DNA from: DDH964 sp963806685
GTDB lineage: Bacteria > Desulfobacterota > Desulfuromonadia > Desulfuromonadales > DDH964
Assembly: GCA_963806685.1 (NCBI GenBank)
Contig: CAWDZB010000011.1
Coordinates: forward strand, 1 to 64,000
Reading direction: 5' to 3'
DNA length: 64,000 nucleotides
Shown here piece after piece: positions 1-7,276 of this stretch. The notes beneath the pieces are model-generated. The model saw only the letters and a list, made by a program, of their open reading frames with translations, ran no database searches and was not told the DNA's origin. The translations under genes and the position numbers were made by a program. The stretch's first letter is position 1; each line of letters opens with the position of its first letter.

Positions 1-8
1 CGGCCCTC

Positions 9-37
9 CACTTTTCACTTTTCACTTTTCACTTTTC
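9..37. repeat. Heptamer tandem repeat (CTTTTCA / AAAAGTG unit)
   Basis: Four consecutive copies of a 7-bp unit run through the 3' end of the NUDIX gene. The stop codon and the last residues of that protein (Lys-Ser-Glu-Lys) are encoded by the repeat, so a change in copy number would alter the C-terminus. A second heptamer array with a different unit lies near the other end of the window (62697-62769). Confidence 0.9.
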
Positions 38-630
38 TCCTCCCCTCCCAGACTCTTCAGCAGGTCGGGAAATGTGTCTCCGGCGCAGAACGCGATTCCC
101 GGTCGCGCCCCCGCCGGGTAGCGGCGGTTCCAGTCCTGGAACAGCCGCCACTCTTCCTCGAAATTGGGCGTAAATAGACCGGTACCCAGTTCCGCTTCGA
201 TCTCCTCCCCCCTCCAGAAACGCACCTCCTCGATCTCGTCGCGCGCAAAGTGGACCGGTCCCACATGGCAGGCGAGGAACGTAGCGACATTTTCCGATTC
301 GATCCCGTTGCGGATCTGCGACTTGTAAAGGAAGGTCAGCGGGATTCCCTCGATGCCGAGCTCCTCGGCCATCTCCCGCACCGCTGCAGTGCGGTAGTCT
401 TCCCCCGGGTCGAGGTGGCCGCCGACGCTGGTATCCCATTTGCCGGGCTGGATATCCTTGTGCCGGGAGCGTTTCTGCAGCAGCAGCTCTCCCCGGGGAT
501 TGAAGACCAGAACATGGGCCACGCGGTGGACCAGGGTCGGGTCACCGTGGCAGGCGCGGCGCGGAGCGGTGCCGATCACCCGGTCCTGATCGTCGACGAT
601 CTCGAAGATTTCGTTCCTGGGCGCTTTCAT
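22..630 (-). CDS. NUDIX hydrolase, isopentenyl-diphosphate isomerase-like subgroup
   Basis: A 202-residue protein with a complete Nudix box (G-X5-E-X7-RE-U-X-EE-X-G-U) at about residues 71-93. This is the Mg-binding motif of enzymes that cleave nucleoside diphosphates linked to another group. The N-terminal stretch with 'EIFEIVDDQDRVIG' and the H-R-V-A-H segment resembles the YfcD/IDI-like branch, whose substrates are mostly unknown. The C-terminal four residues come from a tandem repeat. The gene is single and on the minus strand, with the alpha/beta hydrolase just upstream. The family is clear; the substrate cannot be read from sequence. Confidence 0.9.
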   Translation of the reverse strand: MKAPRNEIFEIVDDQDRVIGTAPRRACHGDPTLVHRVAHVLVFNPRGELLLQKRSRHKDIQPGKWDTSVGGHLDPGEDYRTAAVREMAEELGIEGIPLTFLYKSQIRNGIESENVATFLACHVGPVHFARDEIEEVRFWRGEEIEAELGTGLFTPNFEEEWRLFQDWNRRYPAGARPGIAFCAGDTFPDLLKSLGGEEKSEK

Positions 631-661
631 GAGGCGTGTCTTTCCGGATCGATGCGACCGT

Positions 662-1186
662 TCAGAGGTGGGCTGCCAGTCCGTTGCCAGGGACGATAGC
701 GGTCAGCAGTCGGGCCAGGAGCTGCTCCAGAAAGGGAATCGAAGCGTGCAGCGGGTGAGCATCGGCAAGCAGGTGGAATTCGGCGCCATGACGCGTGACG
801 AACCGCCAGGCATGGGCCGCCGGAATCAGCGCATCGTCACGGCCATGGACGACCACCACCCGTCCAGCCACGGGCCGGGGATCCTGGTCCTGGTAGCCGG
901 GCAGACAAAGGGCCGGGGCAAGGAGCAGCAGCGCAGCGGGACGGAGGCGGGCCGAGGCACGACTGGCGACGTAGCCGCCCATGCTCGAACCGATCAGCAC
1001 CAGCGGCCCGGCCCCGGCGGGCACCGCCTCCAGCAGCAGCTCGACGCGTTCTTCGGGGTCGGTGGTGGTGCGCAGGTCGGGGCTGAGGAAGCGCCAGCCG
1101 CGGCGCCGCGCCACTTCCGCCAGCGCCAGACTCTTGGCCCCCAAGGGACCGCTCTCCTTGCCGTGGGCAAAAACCACCAGCTTCAT
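662..1186 (-). CDS. Alpha/beta hydrolase (small esterase type)
   Basis: A 174-residue protein opening with 'MKLVVFAHGKESG', a beta strand followed by an oxyanion-type HG. The nucleophile elbow is G-S-S-M-G at about residues 66-70. An acid residue sits in 'HGRDDALIP' and a late His in 'DAHPLH', completing a Ser-Asp-His triad. The start at 1186 is chosen because GAGGAG lies just upstream; the open frame extends to 1228 but without a ribosome site. It resembles the YqiA/UPF0227-type small serine hydrolases. It ends about 30 bp before the NUDIX gene, so the two could share a transcript. Confidence 0.85.
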   Translation of the reverse strand: MKLVVFAHGKESGPLGAKSLALAEVARRRGWRFLSPDLRTTTDPEERVELLLEAVPAGAGPLVLIGSSMGGYVASRASARLRPAALLLLAPALCLPGYQDQDPRPVAGRVVVVHGRDDALIPAAHAWRFVTRHGAEFHLLADAHPLHASIPFLEQLLARLLTAIVPGNGLAAHL

Positions 1187-1501
1187 TGCATCGTCTCCTC
1201 GACCGGTCGCATTGACGTGGGCCGGCATCTCGGCATCAGGCGAACTTGTCCTGGCCGACGGGCAGGCACCTTGTACGGGGGGAATGGGGACTTGAATGCT
1301 CCGTTTATAGCAGAGACCGACAGGGGCGGAAACCTTTTTGTATCCTGCCGGAGACCATCCCCTGGCGATTACCGCGGGGCTGGTCGTTGTTCAGGGGAGA
1401 CTGAAAAGGCGGGTGTTGGTTCCGACACGGGAGGCAAACCTGCAACGGGAGAAGCGGCCGGGCACGGGGCAAAAAAAGCCGCCCCGTGCCCCGGGAAGAA
1501 G
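1187..1501. other. Intergenic stretch, no gene seen
   Basis: About 315 bases between the PilZ regulator and the hydrolase gene. The only structure noticed is the perfect hairpin at 1460-1491. Short open frames here show no family resemblance. Confidence 0.6.
1460..1491 (-). terminator. Perfect 11-bp hairpin, possible terminator
   Basis: Arms GGGCACGGGGC and GCCCCGTGCCC flank a 10-base loop with a run of seven A. It sits 10 bp past the end of the PilZ regulator gene. There is no T-run after the stem in the minus direction, so intrinsic termination is only possible, not shown. Confidence 0.4.
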
Positions 1502-2359
1502 TTACCAGGCAGGAGAGATGCATTGACGCTTAACGAATTCCCTGATCTTGTCCATGTCCTCCATGGTCAGGCTCATAAACTGGATGCCGATTCCGGGAGG
1601 GAGTTGCTCTTTTTTGCGGTGGTCGAGGGCATTCACCCAGGCAACCCGGCCCTTGCAGCGGATAATGCCACTGCTGTTGGGCAGATCGAACTCCAGGTTG
1701 AGGAGCGTTTCGGCAGGCAACGGATCGGCCATTTCCAGAAACAGGCCGCCGGTGCTCAGGTTGACCGAATAGGTTGTCAAGAGGCTTTGGTCCTGCGCGA
1801 GTCGAACCCGCAGCCGGGCATCGATCCGGGGAGCGGTGCGTTCCACCACCAACTGGTATTGGCGAACTATTGCGATCAACTGATCGGGATCGAGCGGCTT
1901 GCTCAGGACGTGGTCGCATCCGGCTTCCCGACAGCGTTCAAGGCTGCCCTCTTCCTGATCGTCAACCAGCATCGTGACGGGAATCGAACAGAGTTCCGGG
2001 TTGTTCTTGATCTGGCGGCAGCATTCGTCACCATCCATTTCCTTCATCCTGAGATCGAGGAATACCAGGTCCGGCCGATAATGTTGCGCCATGGCATAGG
2101 CATCGGCACCGGACCCGGTCGACAACATGTCCAGGTCTTCGCGGTGGAGAAAAGTTCTTTTCAGCTCCAGGAACAGATCGAGGTCATTTATCAGCAGAAT
2201 CTTCTTCCTGTTCACGGCATCGACTTCGGGGCCATTGGTGGTCCGATCCGGCATCGTTTTCATTGTCTTGCCTCCGTTCCTTTTCGGTAAGGTTGAGGAA
2301 TGGCCACCGTTTCCGCGCTCAAGCCCAAAAAGTGATGTCAGTGAATTGGTCTGATTCAT
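1502..2359 (-). CDS. Response regulator with receiver and PilZ domains
   Basis: A 285-residue protein with a receiver domain at about residues 52-165 (phosphoacceptor Asp in 'VFLDLRM' near 102, conserved Lys in 'LSKPLD' near 154) and a C-terminal PilZ domain. The PilZ part shows an arginine-rich entry ('RIDARLRVRL', R-X3-R) and the N-X-S-X-X-G motif ('NLSTGG'), so cyclic-di-GMP binding is plausible. Start 2359 has AAGGAGG at good spacing; an alternative ATG at 2263 also has GGAGG. A near-consensus sigma-54 promoter lies 48 bp upstream (2407-2422). The upstream neighbour encodes a sigma-54 activator, a likely but unproven regulator of this gene. Confidence 0.9.
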   Translation of the reverse strand: MNQTNSLTSLFGLERGNGGHSSTLPKRNGGKTMKTMPDRTTNGPEVDAVNRKKILLINDLDLFLELKRTFLHREDLDMLSTGSGADAYAMAQHYRPDLVFLDLRMKEMDGDECCRQIKNNPELCSIPVTMLVDDQEEGSLERCREAGCDHVLSKPLDPDQLIAIVRQYQLVVERTAPRIDARLRVRLAQDQSLLTTYSVNLSTGGLFLEMADPLPAETLLNLEFDLPNSSGIIRCKGRVAWVNALDHRKKEQLPPGIGIQFMSLTMEDMDKIREFVKRQCISPAW

Positions 2360-2406
2360 GGTTTCCTCCTTCGGGATCTCCCCTCATGCGGGGTACCCGA
2401 TAGGAG

Positions 2407-2422
2407 TGCCATACTCGTGCCA
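2407..2422 (-). promoter_or_regulatory. Sigma-54 (RpoN) promoter of the PilZ regulator
   Basis: Read on the minus strand the site is TGGCACGAGTATGGCA. It matches the consensus TGGCACG-N4-TTGCW at all but one specified position, with the essential GG and GC exactly 10 bases apart. Transcription would start near 2396, about 37 bases before the ATG at 2359. Confidence 0.8.
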
Positions 2423-2586
2423 AATCTTCATGTTGCTGTTTTCAGAGTTTTATTTGAGATTCATGAAGATCAAAGGGAGGGCTAAGTCGATTTTTTGACT
2501 ATTCTCGGCAGGGCGGTATTCCGGGGAGGCATTCCCACCAGGACTGGATGGCGTCGACACGGGAGTTGGAACCGAACGAGCAGAAG

Positions 2587-3996
2587 TCACCTGCTCAAAA
2601 GGCCTTTTTTCTTCAATTTTTCGAGAAGGGTGGTTCTTTTGAGGTTGAGAATCCGGGCCGCTTCCTTTTTGTTGCCGTTGGCGATATCCAGCGCTTGGAG
2701 AATCAGGCGATCCTCGAAGGCGCTGACCAGGCTGTTGAAATCGCCCCCGGCAGGATCGAGGGTAAATTCGAGGGCATTGGATACCTCCGGGATAGCGGAA
2801 ACTTCCCGGTGGGGGGCGTACTTCTCAGGCAGGTCGGCCAGCCTGACCATCCCTCCCCCCTGCAGTACGACCATCTGCTGCACCAGGTTCTCCAGTTCCC
2901 GGACATTCCCAGGCCAGGGATTTTCCACCAGGGCGGCGACTGCGGCCGGATCGAAACCCTCGAGGCGCATTCTGCGGTTGCGGTTGTAGATCTGGACGAA
3001 CTTTTCGAGCAGCAGCGGGATGTCCTCTCGGCGTTCCCGCAGCGGCGGAATCGAAAGGGGGACGACGCTCAGCCGGTAGTAGAGATCCTCGCGGAACGAC
3101 CCTTCCTTTACCATCTGCTCCAGGTTGCGGTGGGTCGCGGCGATCACCATGACATCGACCGGGACCGCCTTTACCTGCCCGACAGGCTCGAACTCCCTCT
3201 CCTGCAGCACCCGCAGCAGTTTGGCCTGCAAATTCGGCTTCATATCGCCGATTTCGTCGAGGAACAGAGTGCCCTGGTCGGCAAACTGGATGCGACCCAT
3301 CTTGTTCTGCATTGCTCCGGTGAAGGAGCCCTTGACATGTCCGAACAGTTCGCTTTCCAGCAGCTCGTCGGGAATGGCGGCGCAATTGACGGGAACGAAA
3401 TTCTTCCCCTTGCGGGCACTGTTGCCATGGATGGCCCGGGCCACCAGTTCCTTGCCGGTGCCGCTCTCCCCCTGGATCAGGACCGTACTGAGGCCATCCT
3501 CAGCGACCCGTTCGATAAGGCCGAACAGGGCCCGCATTTTCGAGGAGTTGCCGAGGATGCCATGAAACCCGTCGCTCTTGCGGATCTTCGCTCCCCGTTT
3601 TTCCCGGTGGATCAACAGGTCGTAGTAGTAGAGCGCCCGGGCGACGGCGATGGTTCCCTCCCGCTCGTCGAAGGGGTAGTTGAGATAAAAAAATGCCCCG
3701 GAATTCAGGGCCCCTACTGCTGCTTCCCGGTCTCCGAGCGGAACGCTGGGGATGGGAACAATCTGGGGATTGATGCGGAAAACATCTTTAAGCACTTGGG
3801 GAGCGGACTTGCCTTCGGGGAAAATTCCACAGACCAGGACGCAGGCATCTTCCTGGGAGAGGATTTCCAGCCCCTCGGCATAGGTCCCCGCCTCGAAAAC
3901 CACGCAGCCGATTTCCTTGCGGATCATAGCGGCAAGACGTTCCCGGCCGGAGCGCTCTCCATCCATTAGAACGACGCTACGCAATGGATCGGCCAT
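2587..3996 (-). CDS. Sigma-54-dependent activator with degenerate receiver
   Basis: A 469-residue NtrC-type protein: N-terminal receiver-like domain (about 1-120), AAA+ domain with Walker A GESGTGKE (about 176-183), sigma-54 contact loop, Walker B 'GTLFLDEI', and a C-terminal Fis-type helix-turn-helix ('NKKEAARILNLKRTTL'). The receiver lacks the expected phosphoacceptor Asp ('VLVCGIFP' where D-L-X-M-P is usual), and the conserved Lys is Asn ('LNYPF'). The GAFTGA loop reads GSFTGA. Start 3996 has AAGGAAG upstream; the frame extends to 4056 without a better site. It lies upstream of the PilZ regulator in the same direction. Confidence 0.92.
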   Translation of the reverse strand: MADPLRSVVLMDGERSGRERLAAMIRKEIGCVVFEAGTYAEGLEILSQEDACVLVCGIFPEGKSAPQVLKDVFRINPQIVPIPSVPLGDREAAVGALNSGAFFYLNYPFDEREGTIAVARALYYYDLLIHREKRGAKIRKSDGFHGILGNSSKMRALFGLIERVAEDGLSTVLIQGESGTGKELVARAIHGNSARKGKNFVPVNCAAIPDELLESELFGHVKGSFTGAMQNKMGRIQFADQGTLFLDEIGDMKPNLQAKLLRVLQEREFEPVGQVKAVPVDVMVIAATHRNLEQMVKEGSFREDLYYRLSVVPLSIPPLRERREDIPLLLEKFVQIYNRNRRMRLEGFDPAAVAALVENPWPGNVRELENLVQQMVVLQGGGMVRLADLPEKYAPHREVSAIPEVSNALEFTLDPAGGDFNSLVSAFEDRLILQALDIANGNKKEAARILNLKRTTLLEKLKKKGLLSR

Positions 3997-4054
3997 GGTT
4001 TCTTCCTTTTCGACGCTCGGAGTTAGGCACTTTCTCCGTAGATAATTAGGAAGC

Positions 4055-4082
4055 ATTATAAACTATAAATGGCAAAAGCCAA
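4055..4082 (-). promoter_or_regulatory. Candidate sigma-70 promoter of the sigma-54 activator gene
   Basis: On the minus strand a perfect -10 TATAAT (4055-4060) is preceded at 16 bp by TTGGCT (4077-4082), a partial -35. The predicted leader is about 50 bases to the ATG at 3996. Confidence 0.5.
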
Positions 4083-4147
4083 AAAACCGACTCTTTTGTA
4101 TTTCCTGAAATTGGCCCTCCCCCATCGTTACCCTGGAACAAAAAAAG

Positions 4148-4171
4148 GGTCCGGCAAGAAAATGCCGGACC
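4148..4171. terminator. Bidirectional intrinsic terminator after tRNA-Val
   Basis: A 9-bp stem (GGTCCGGCA / TGCCGGACC) with loop AGAAAA is flanked by an A-run on the left and a T-run on the right. It can therefore end transcription in either direction. It directly follows the minus-strand tRNA gene. Confidence 0.9.
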
Positions 4172-4181
4172 TTTTTTTGTT

Positions 4182-4256
4182 TGGTGGGCGCAGTAGGGAT
4201 TGAACCTACGACCCCTGCCGTGTGAAGGCAGTGCTCTCCCGCTGAGCTATGCGCCC
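4182..4256 (-). tRNA. tRNA-Val (CAC)
   Basis: A 75-base cloverleaf on the minus strand. The acceptor stem GGGCGCA pairs with TGCGCCC, the D-arm is GCTC-AGCGGGA-GAGC, the anticodon stem CTGCC/GGCAG encloses loop TTCACAC (anticodon CAC, reading GTG), and the T-arm contains GTTCAATC. The 3' CCA is encoded. An intrinsic terminator follows at 4148-4171. Confidence 0.97.
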
Positions 4257-4337
4257 TTTTTCGTCTGTGGGTGTGGATTTATAACAACTTGGGCCGCGGC
4301 TGTCAACGGGAAATTGATCGCCAGGTCCCACAGTTCC

Positions 4338-5480
4338 TCACTTCTCCCGCAGAAGTTCCCGGGCAATGATCAGGCGCTGGATTTCGCTCGTCCCCTCTCC
4401 AATGGTACACAGCCGGGCGTCGCGCAGGTAGCGCTCCACCGGCAACCGCTTGAGATAGCCATAGCCGCCATGCAGCTGCATTGCCCGGTCGGCGATGCGC
4501 ACCGCCGCCTCGGAGGCGTAGAGCTTGGCTATCGCCGCCTCGGCCGTGGCGATCTCGCCCCGATCGAGACGCTCGGCGGCCTGGCGGGTCAGCAGCCGGG
4601 CCGCATCCAGCTCACAGCGGCTGTCGGCCAGGGCGAACTGGACCGCCTGCTGCTCCCCCAGCGGGGCGCCGAACTGCCGCCGCCGCCGCGACCACGAGAT
4701 GGCCGCGTCGAGGGCGGCGCGGGCGAGGCCGCAGGCCAGGGCGGCGAGGCCGACCCGACCGCCGTCGAGTAGTTGCAGGGCGTCGGCGAAGGCTCGACCC
4801 GGCCTGCCGAGCAGCGCCTCTTCAGGCAACAGAACGTCCTCAAGGGTCAGGGTGGTGGTATCCGAGGAGCGGCAGCCGACCTTGTCCAACGGCGGCCCCG
4901 GATGCGCCCCGGCGGTCCCGGCGGGGAGGAGAAAGGCGCTGATCGGCCGCCGGCCGCCGGCTTCGGCGTCCCGGGCCAGAACGATGGTCAGCCCGGCCAC
5001 CGAGCCCTGGGTAACGAACATCTTGTGCCCATAGAGGCGCCAGCCGCCGGGAACCCGTTCCGCCCGGGTGCACAGTGCGCCAGCGTCACTGCCGGCCCGG
5101 GTCTCGGCCAGCGCCCAGGCGCCGAGACAGCGGCCGGCAGCCATCTCCGGCAACCAGCGGCGGCGCTGCTCGAGGGTGCCGAACCGCTGCAGGTGGGCGC
5201 AGGCCAGGCCGTTGTGGGACGCGAGGGTCAGGGCCAGGCCACCGTCGCCTGCTGCCACGACCTCGAGAATCCCGGCCTGCTCCACCAGGCTGAGGCCGAT
5301 CCCGCCGTATTCCCTGACCACCGCCATGCCGCAGAGGCCAAGCTCCGCCAGCTGCGCAACGGTCTCCGCCGGAAAGCGCCCGACCGCATCCCATTCCGCA
5401 GCCTGAGGCACCACCTCGGCATCGACCAATTCTTCGACTCGGCGCAGCAGTGCCGGGAAATCTGCCCCGTTGGTGCTCAC
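4338..5480 (-). CDS. Acyl-CoA dehydrogenase
   Basis: A 380-residue FAD enzyme of the usual family length that introduces the alpha-beta double bond into acyl-CoA and passes electrons to ETF. Visible marks are the FAD/substrate segment 'WALAETRAGSDAGAL', 'GGYGYLKRLPVERYLRDAR' near the C-terminus, and the catalytic Glu in 'IGEGTSEIQR'. Its start codon overlaps the stop of the upstream thioesterase by four bases (ATGA), so the two are translationally coupled. The third gene upstream is another thioesterase. The set suggests acyl-CoA breakdown or turnover; chain length is not predictable. Confidence 0.95.
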   Translation of the reverse strand: MSTNGADFPALLRRVEELVDAEVVPQAAEWDAVGRFPAETVAQLAELGLCGMAVVREYGGIGLSLVEQAGILEVVAAGDGGLALTLASHNGLACAHLQRFGTLEQRRRWLPEMAAGRCLGAWALAETRAGSDAGALCTRAERVPGGWRLYGHKMFVTQGSVAGLTIVLARDAEAGGRRPISAFLLPAGTAGAHPGPPLDKVGCRSSDTTTLTLEDVLLPEEALLGRPGRAFADALQLLDGGRVGLAALACGLARAALDAAISWSRRRRQFGAPLGEQQAVQFALADSRCELDAARLLTRQAAERLDRGEIATAEAAIAKLYASEAAVRIADRAMQLHGGYGYLKRLPVERYLRDARLCTIGEGTSEIQRLIIARELLREK

Positions 5481-5887
5481 AGCGCCTCCTCGGTTGCGTC
5501 GCCGATCGCCTCAAGGAGGGTCGCGGGAAGCGGGGTCGGACGGCGGTCGGGGCCGAGCACGACGTGGCGGGTGTGCCCTTCGGCCAGCAGCGTCCCGGCA
5601 TCATTGACCGCACGGTAGGTAAACTCGATGACCTTGCCCCGCAGCCGCACCAGAGTGGTCTCGATCGTCACCCGGTCCTCGTAGCAGGCCGGCGCCTTGT
5701 ACTTGACGTCGGCCTCTGCGACCACGATGAAATAACCGGCCTTCTCGAAATCGCGGTAGTGCAGCCCCTGCTGGCGCAGGAAATCGGACCGCCCCTCCTC
5801 GAACCAGACCAGGTATTTCGAGTGGTGGACGATCCCCTGGGCGTCGGTCTCGGCATACCGCACGGTGAGGGTCAGCGAACGGGTCAT
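5477..5887 (-). CDS. Acyl-CoA thioesterase, YbgC/FadM type
   Basis: A 136-residue single-hotdog protein beginning 'MTRSLTLTVRYAETDAQGIVHHSKYL'-like. The motif R-Y-A-E-T-D-A-Q-G-I-V-H-H is the 4-hydroxybenzoyl-CoA thioesterase active-site loop with its catalytic Asp. It should hydrolyse an acyl-CoA to free acid and CoA in the cytoplasm. It is coupled to the acyl-CoA dehydrogenase through an ATGA overlap and lies 69 bp downstream of a second hotdog gene. Confidence 0.92.
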   Translation of the reverse strand: MTRSLTLTVRYAETDAQGIVHHSKYLVWFEEGRSDFLRQQGLHYRDFEKAGYFIVVAEADVKYKAPACYEDRVTIETTLVRLRGKVIEFTYRAVNDAGTLLAEGHTRHVVLGPDRRPTPLPATLLEAIGDATEEAL

Positions 5888-5956
5888 GGGGGCACTCCTG
5901 GCAACAAAAGAAAAAAACGGGAGCTGGATGGTTCAGGAAGTCGGCATGGGTCGCAG

Positions 5957-6370
5957 TCAAACCGGACCCGGTCCGAGGCGCGGCCGCACCACCTTGACGG
6001 TGGCGGCAGCATGGCTGACCCCGTCGATTTCCAGTTCCGAGTCCACCACGAAGATCCGCCCGCGGCGCTCTCTTATGGTGCCCCGAACCGTCACCTCGAC
6101 ATCGACCGGAACCGGTTTGCGAAAGCGGACCTGGAGTTCGGCGGTGAGCAGATCCTCCTTTGTGCCGCGGCAGGCCTGGATGGCCACTTCGTCGAGGAGA
6201 GCGGAGACGATGCCGCCGTGAACCACTCCCTGCCACCCCTGGAAGGTGGCCTGGATGCTCAGCCGGCACTCGGCCCACCCCGCTTCGGGGTCGATCCGGA
6301 ACCGGGCCTGCAAGCCGCCGGAATTCTCCTGACCGCAAACAAAACAAAGTCGGTTATCGAGCAGTCCCAT
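5957..6370 (-). CDS. PaaI-family hotdog thioesterase
   Basis: A 137-residue hotdog protein with the family helix 'GVVHGGIVSALLDEVA' and an N-terminal 'CFVCGQENSGGL', a Cys pair often seen in this branch. It is probably a thioesterase for small or aromatic acyl-CoA. Start 6370 is chosen because GAGAGGAAA precedes it; the longer frame would begin with TTG at 6391. First gene of the three-gene acyl-CoA cluster, with an unusual inverted repeat upstream (6475-6546). Confidence 0.88.
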   Translation of the reverse strand: MGLLDNRLCFVCGQENSGGLQARFRIDPEAGWAECRLSIQATFQGWQGVVHGGIVSALLDEVAIQACRGTKEDLLTAELQVRFRKPVPVDVEVTVRGTIRERRGRIFVVDSELEIDGVSHAAATVKVVRPRLGPGPV

Positions 6371-6474
6371 CGCGTTTCCTCTCTTTCCCAAACCAGACCC
6401 AGACGCTTCAAATTAGCGGACCGACCGGACAAGGTCAAGGAGAGAACCGGTTGCTCGTGGATCACGAATTGATC

Positions 6475-6546
6475 ACTTCGGATAAAAATCGGATCGGGGC
6501 TTTGAATTTGGTTTAAATTCGAATTGAATCAAAACTTATCCGAAGT
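6475..6546. promoter_or_regulatory. Inverted repeat ACTTCGGATAA ... TTATCCGAAGT around an AT-rich core
   Basis: Two perfect 11-bp inverted arms (6475-6485 and 6536-6546) are separated by 50 bp. Between them lies the palindrome AATTCGAATT (6516-6525). The position, 105-176 bp upstream of the first thioesterase start, suits a pair of operator half-sites or a looping operator. The regulator is unknown. Confidence 0.5.
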
Positions 6547-6646
6547 AACCCGCGCGAACCGCCTTTGCACTCCTTTCTCCGCCTCCGATTGAGCAAGGGG
6601 GACGGGCGAAATGCGGTTTTCAAAATTTTGGCGCCAGGGTTAAAAC

Positions 6647-6679
6647 AGCAGCGGCCGCCGAAAACCGGCGGCCGCTGCT
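6647..6679 (-). terminator. Intrinsic terminator of the split Fe-S gene
   Basis: A 14-bp GC-rich stem (AGCAGCGGCCGCCG and its complement) with a 5-base loop, followed on the minus strand by a short T-run (GTTTTAA). It starts about 30 bp after the stop at 6707. Confidence 0.75.
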
Positions 6680-6706
6680 TTGGGCCTTTGCTGGCGGAAG
6701 GGTGAA

Positions 6707-7276
6707 TCAGGCGAGTTCGCCGCCAATGGTTACCTTGACGGTCTCAAGGGATGTGGCGGCGCCGCTCGCTTCCAGCGCCCGGCGGGCAATGGCGATCAGC
6801 CCCGAACAGCAGGGTACTTCCATGTGCACCACGGTGAGGGAATTCACGCGATTCTGGCTCAGGATCGCCGTCAGCTTGTCGAGGTAGGCCTGACCGTCAT
6901 CGAGCTTGGGGCAGCCGATGAGCAGAGCTTTCCCCTTGAGCAGGTCGCGGTGGAAATCGGCATAGGCGAAGGGCGCACAGTCGGCGGCGAGGACCAGGTC
7001 GGAATCCTGCAGGAAGGGGGCGGATGGCGGAACCAGGTGCATCTGCACCGGCCACTGGCGAAGTTCGGAGGTGCGGGGCGAAGCATCCAGAGATTCCGCA
7101 TCGGCCCCCGGGCCAACATGCCGGACCTGGGCGGAGGGGCAGCCGCCGGCCTGGGTAGCAACCGTCCGCACCTGGGCCGAAGGGCAGCCTCCGGCGGGCG
7201 GGTGAACCGGGTTGGCCGCCTGGGCCGGGTCGGAAGCGGCAAGGTGCTCTTCAACCGCCGACTTCGTCGAAGGCAT
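6707..7276 (-). pseudogene. Fe-S protein, C-terminal part, out of frame with its N-terminal part
   Basis: This frame encodes the C-terminal two thirds (up to 189 residues from the ATG at 7276) of what looks like one Fe-S protein. Cys-rich motifs 'ADCAPF', 'GCPKLDD' and 'EVPCCSGL' suggest a further metal site. The ferredoxin domain is in the adjacent frame (7251-7472); removing one G in the GGCGG at about 7255-7261 would join them as '...DEV-G-VEEHLAAS...'. It is not known if this is a true frameshift, a sequence error or two coupled genes (the ATG at 7276 lies inside the upstream frame). The linker carries a doubled AGGCPSAQVR segment. Confidence 0.7.

Larger units (their letters stand above)
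6371..6706. other. Intergenic region with regulatory-looking structure
   Basis: About 335 bases without a gene. The part near 6475-6546 is AT-rich and palindromic and lies upstream of the acyl-CoA cluster. The part near 6647-6679 is the terminator of the Fe-S gene. No small open frame was convincing. Confidence 0.6.

Noticed and set aside
629..2290. Long plus-strand open frame of 553 codons
   Set aside because: It runs antisense over the alpha/beta hydrolase, the gap and the PilZ regulator. Its translation is rich in Gly/Arg/Gln with no family motif; the minus-strand genes have clear motifs and ribosome sites.
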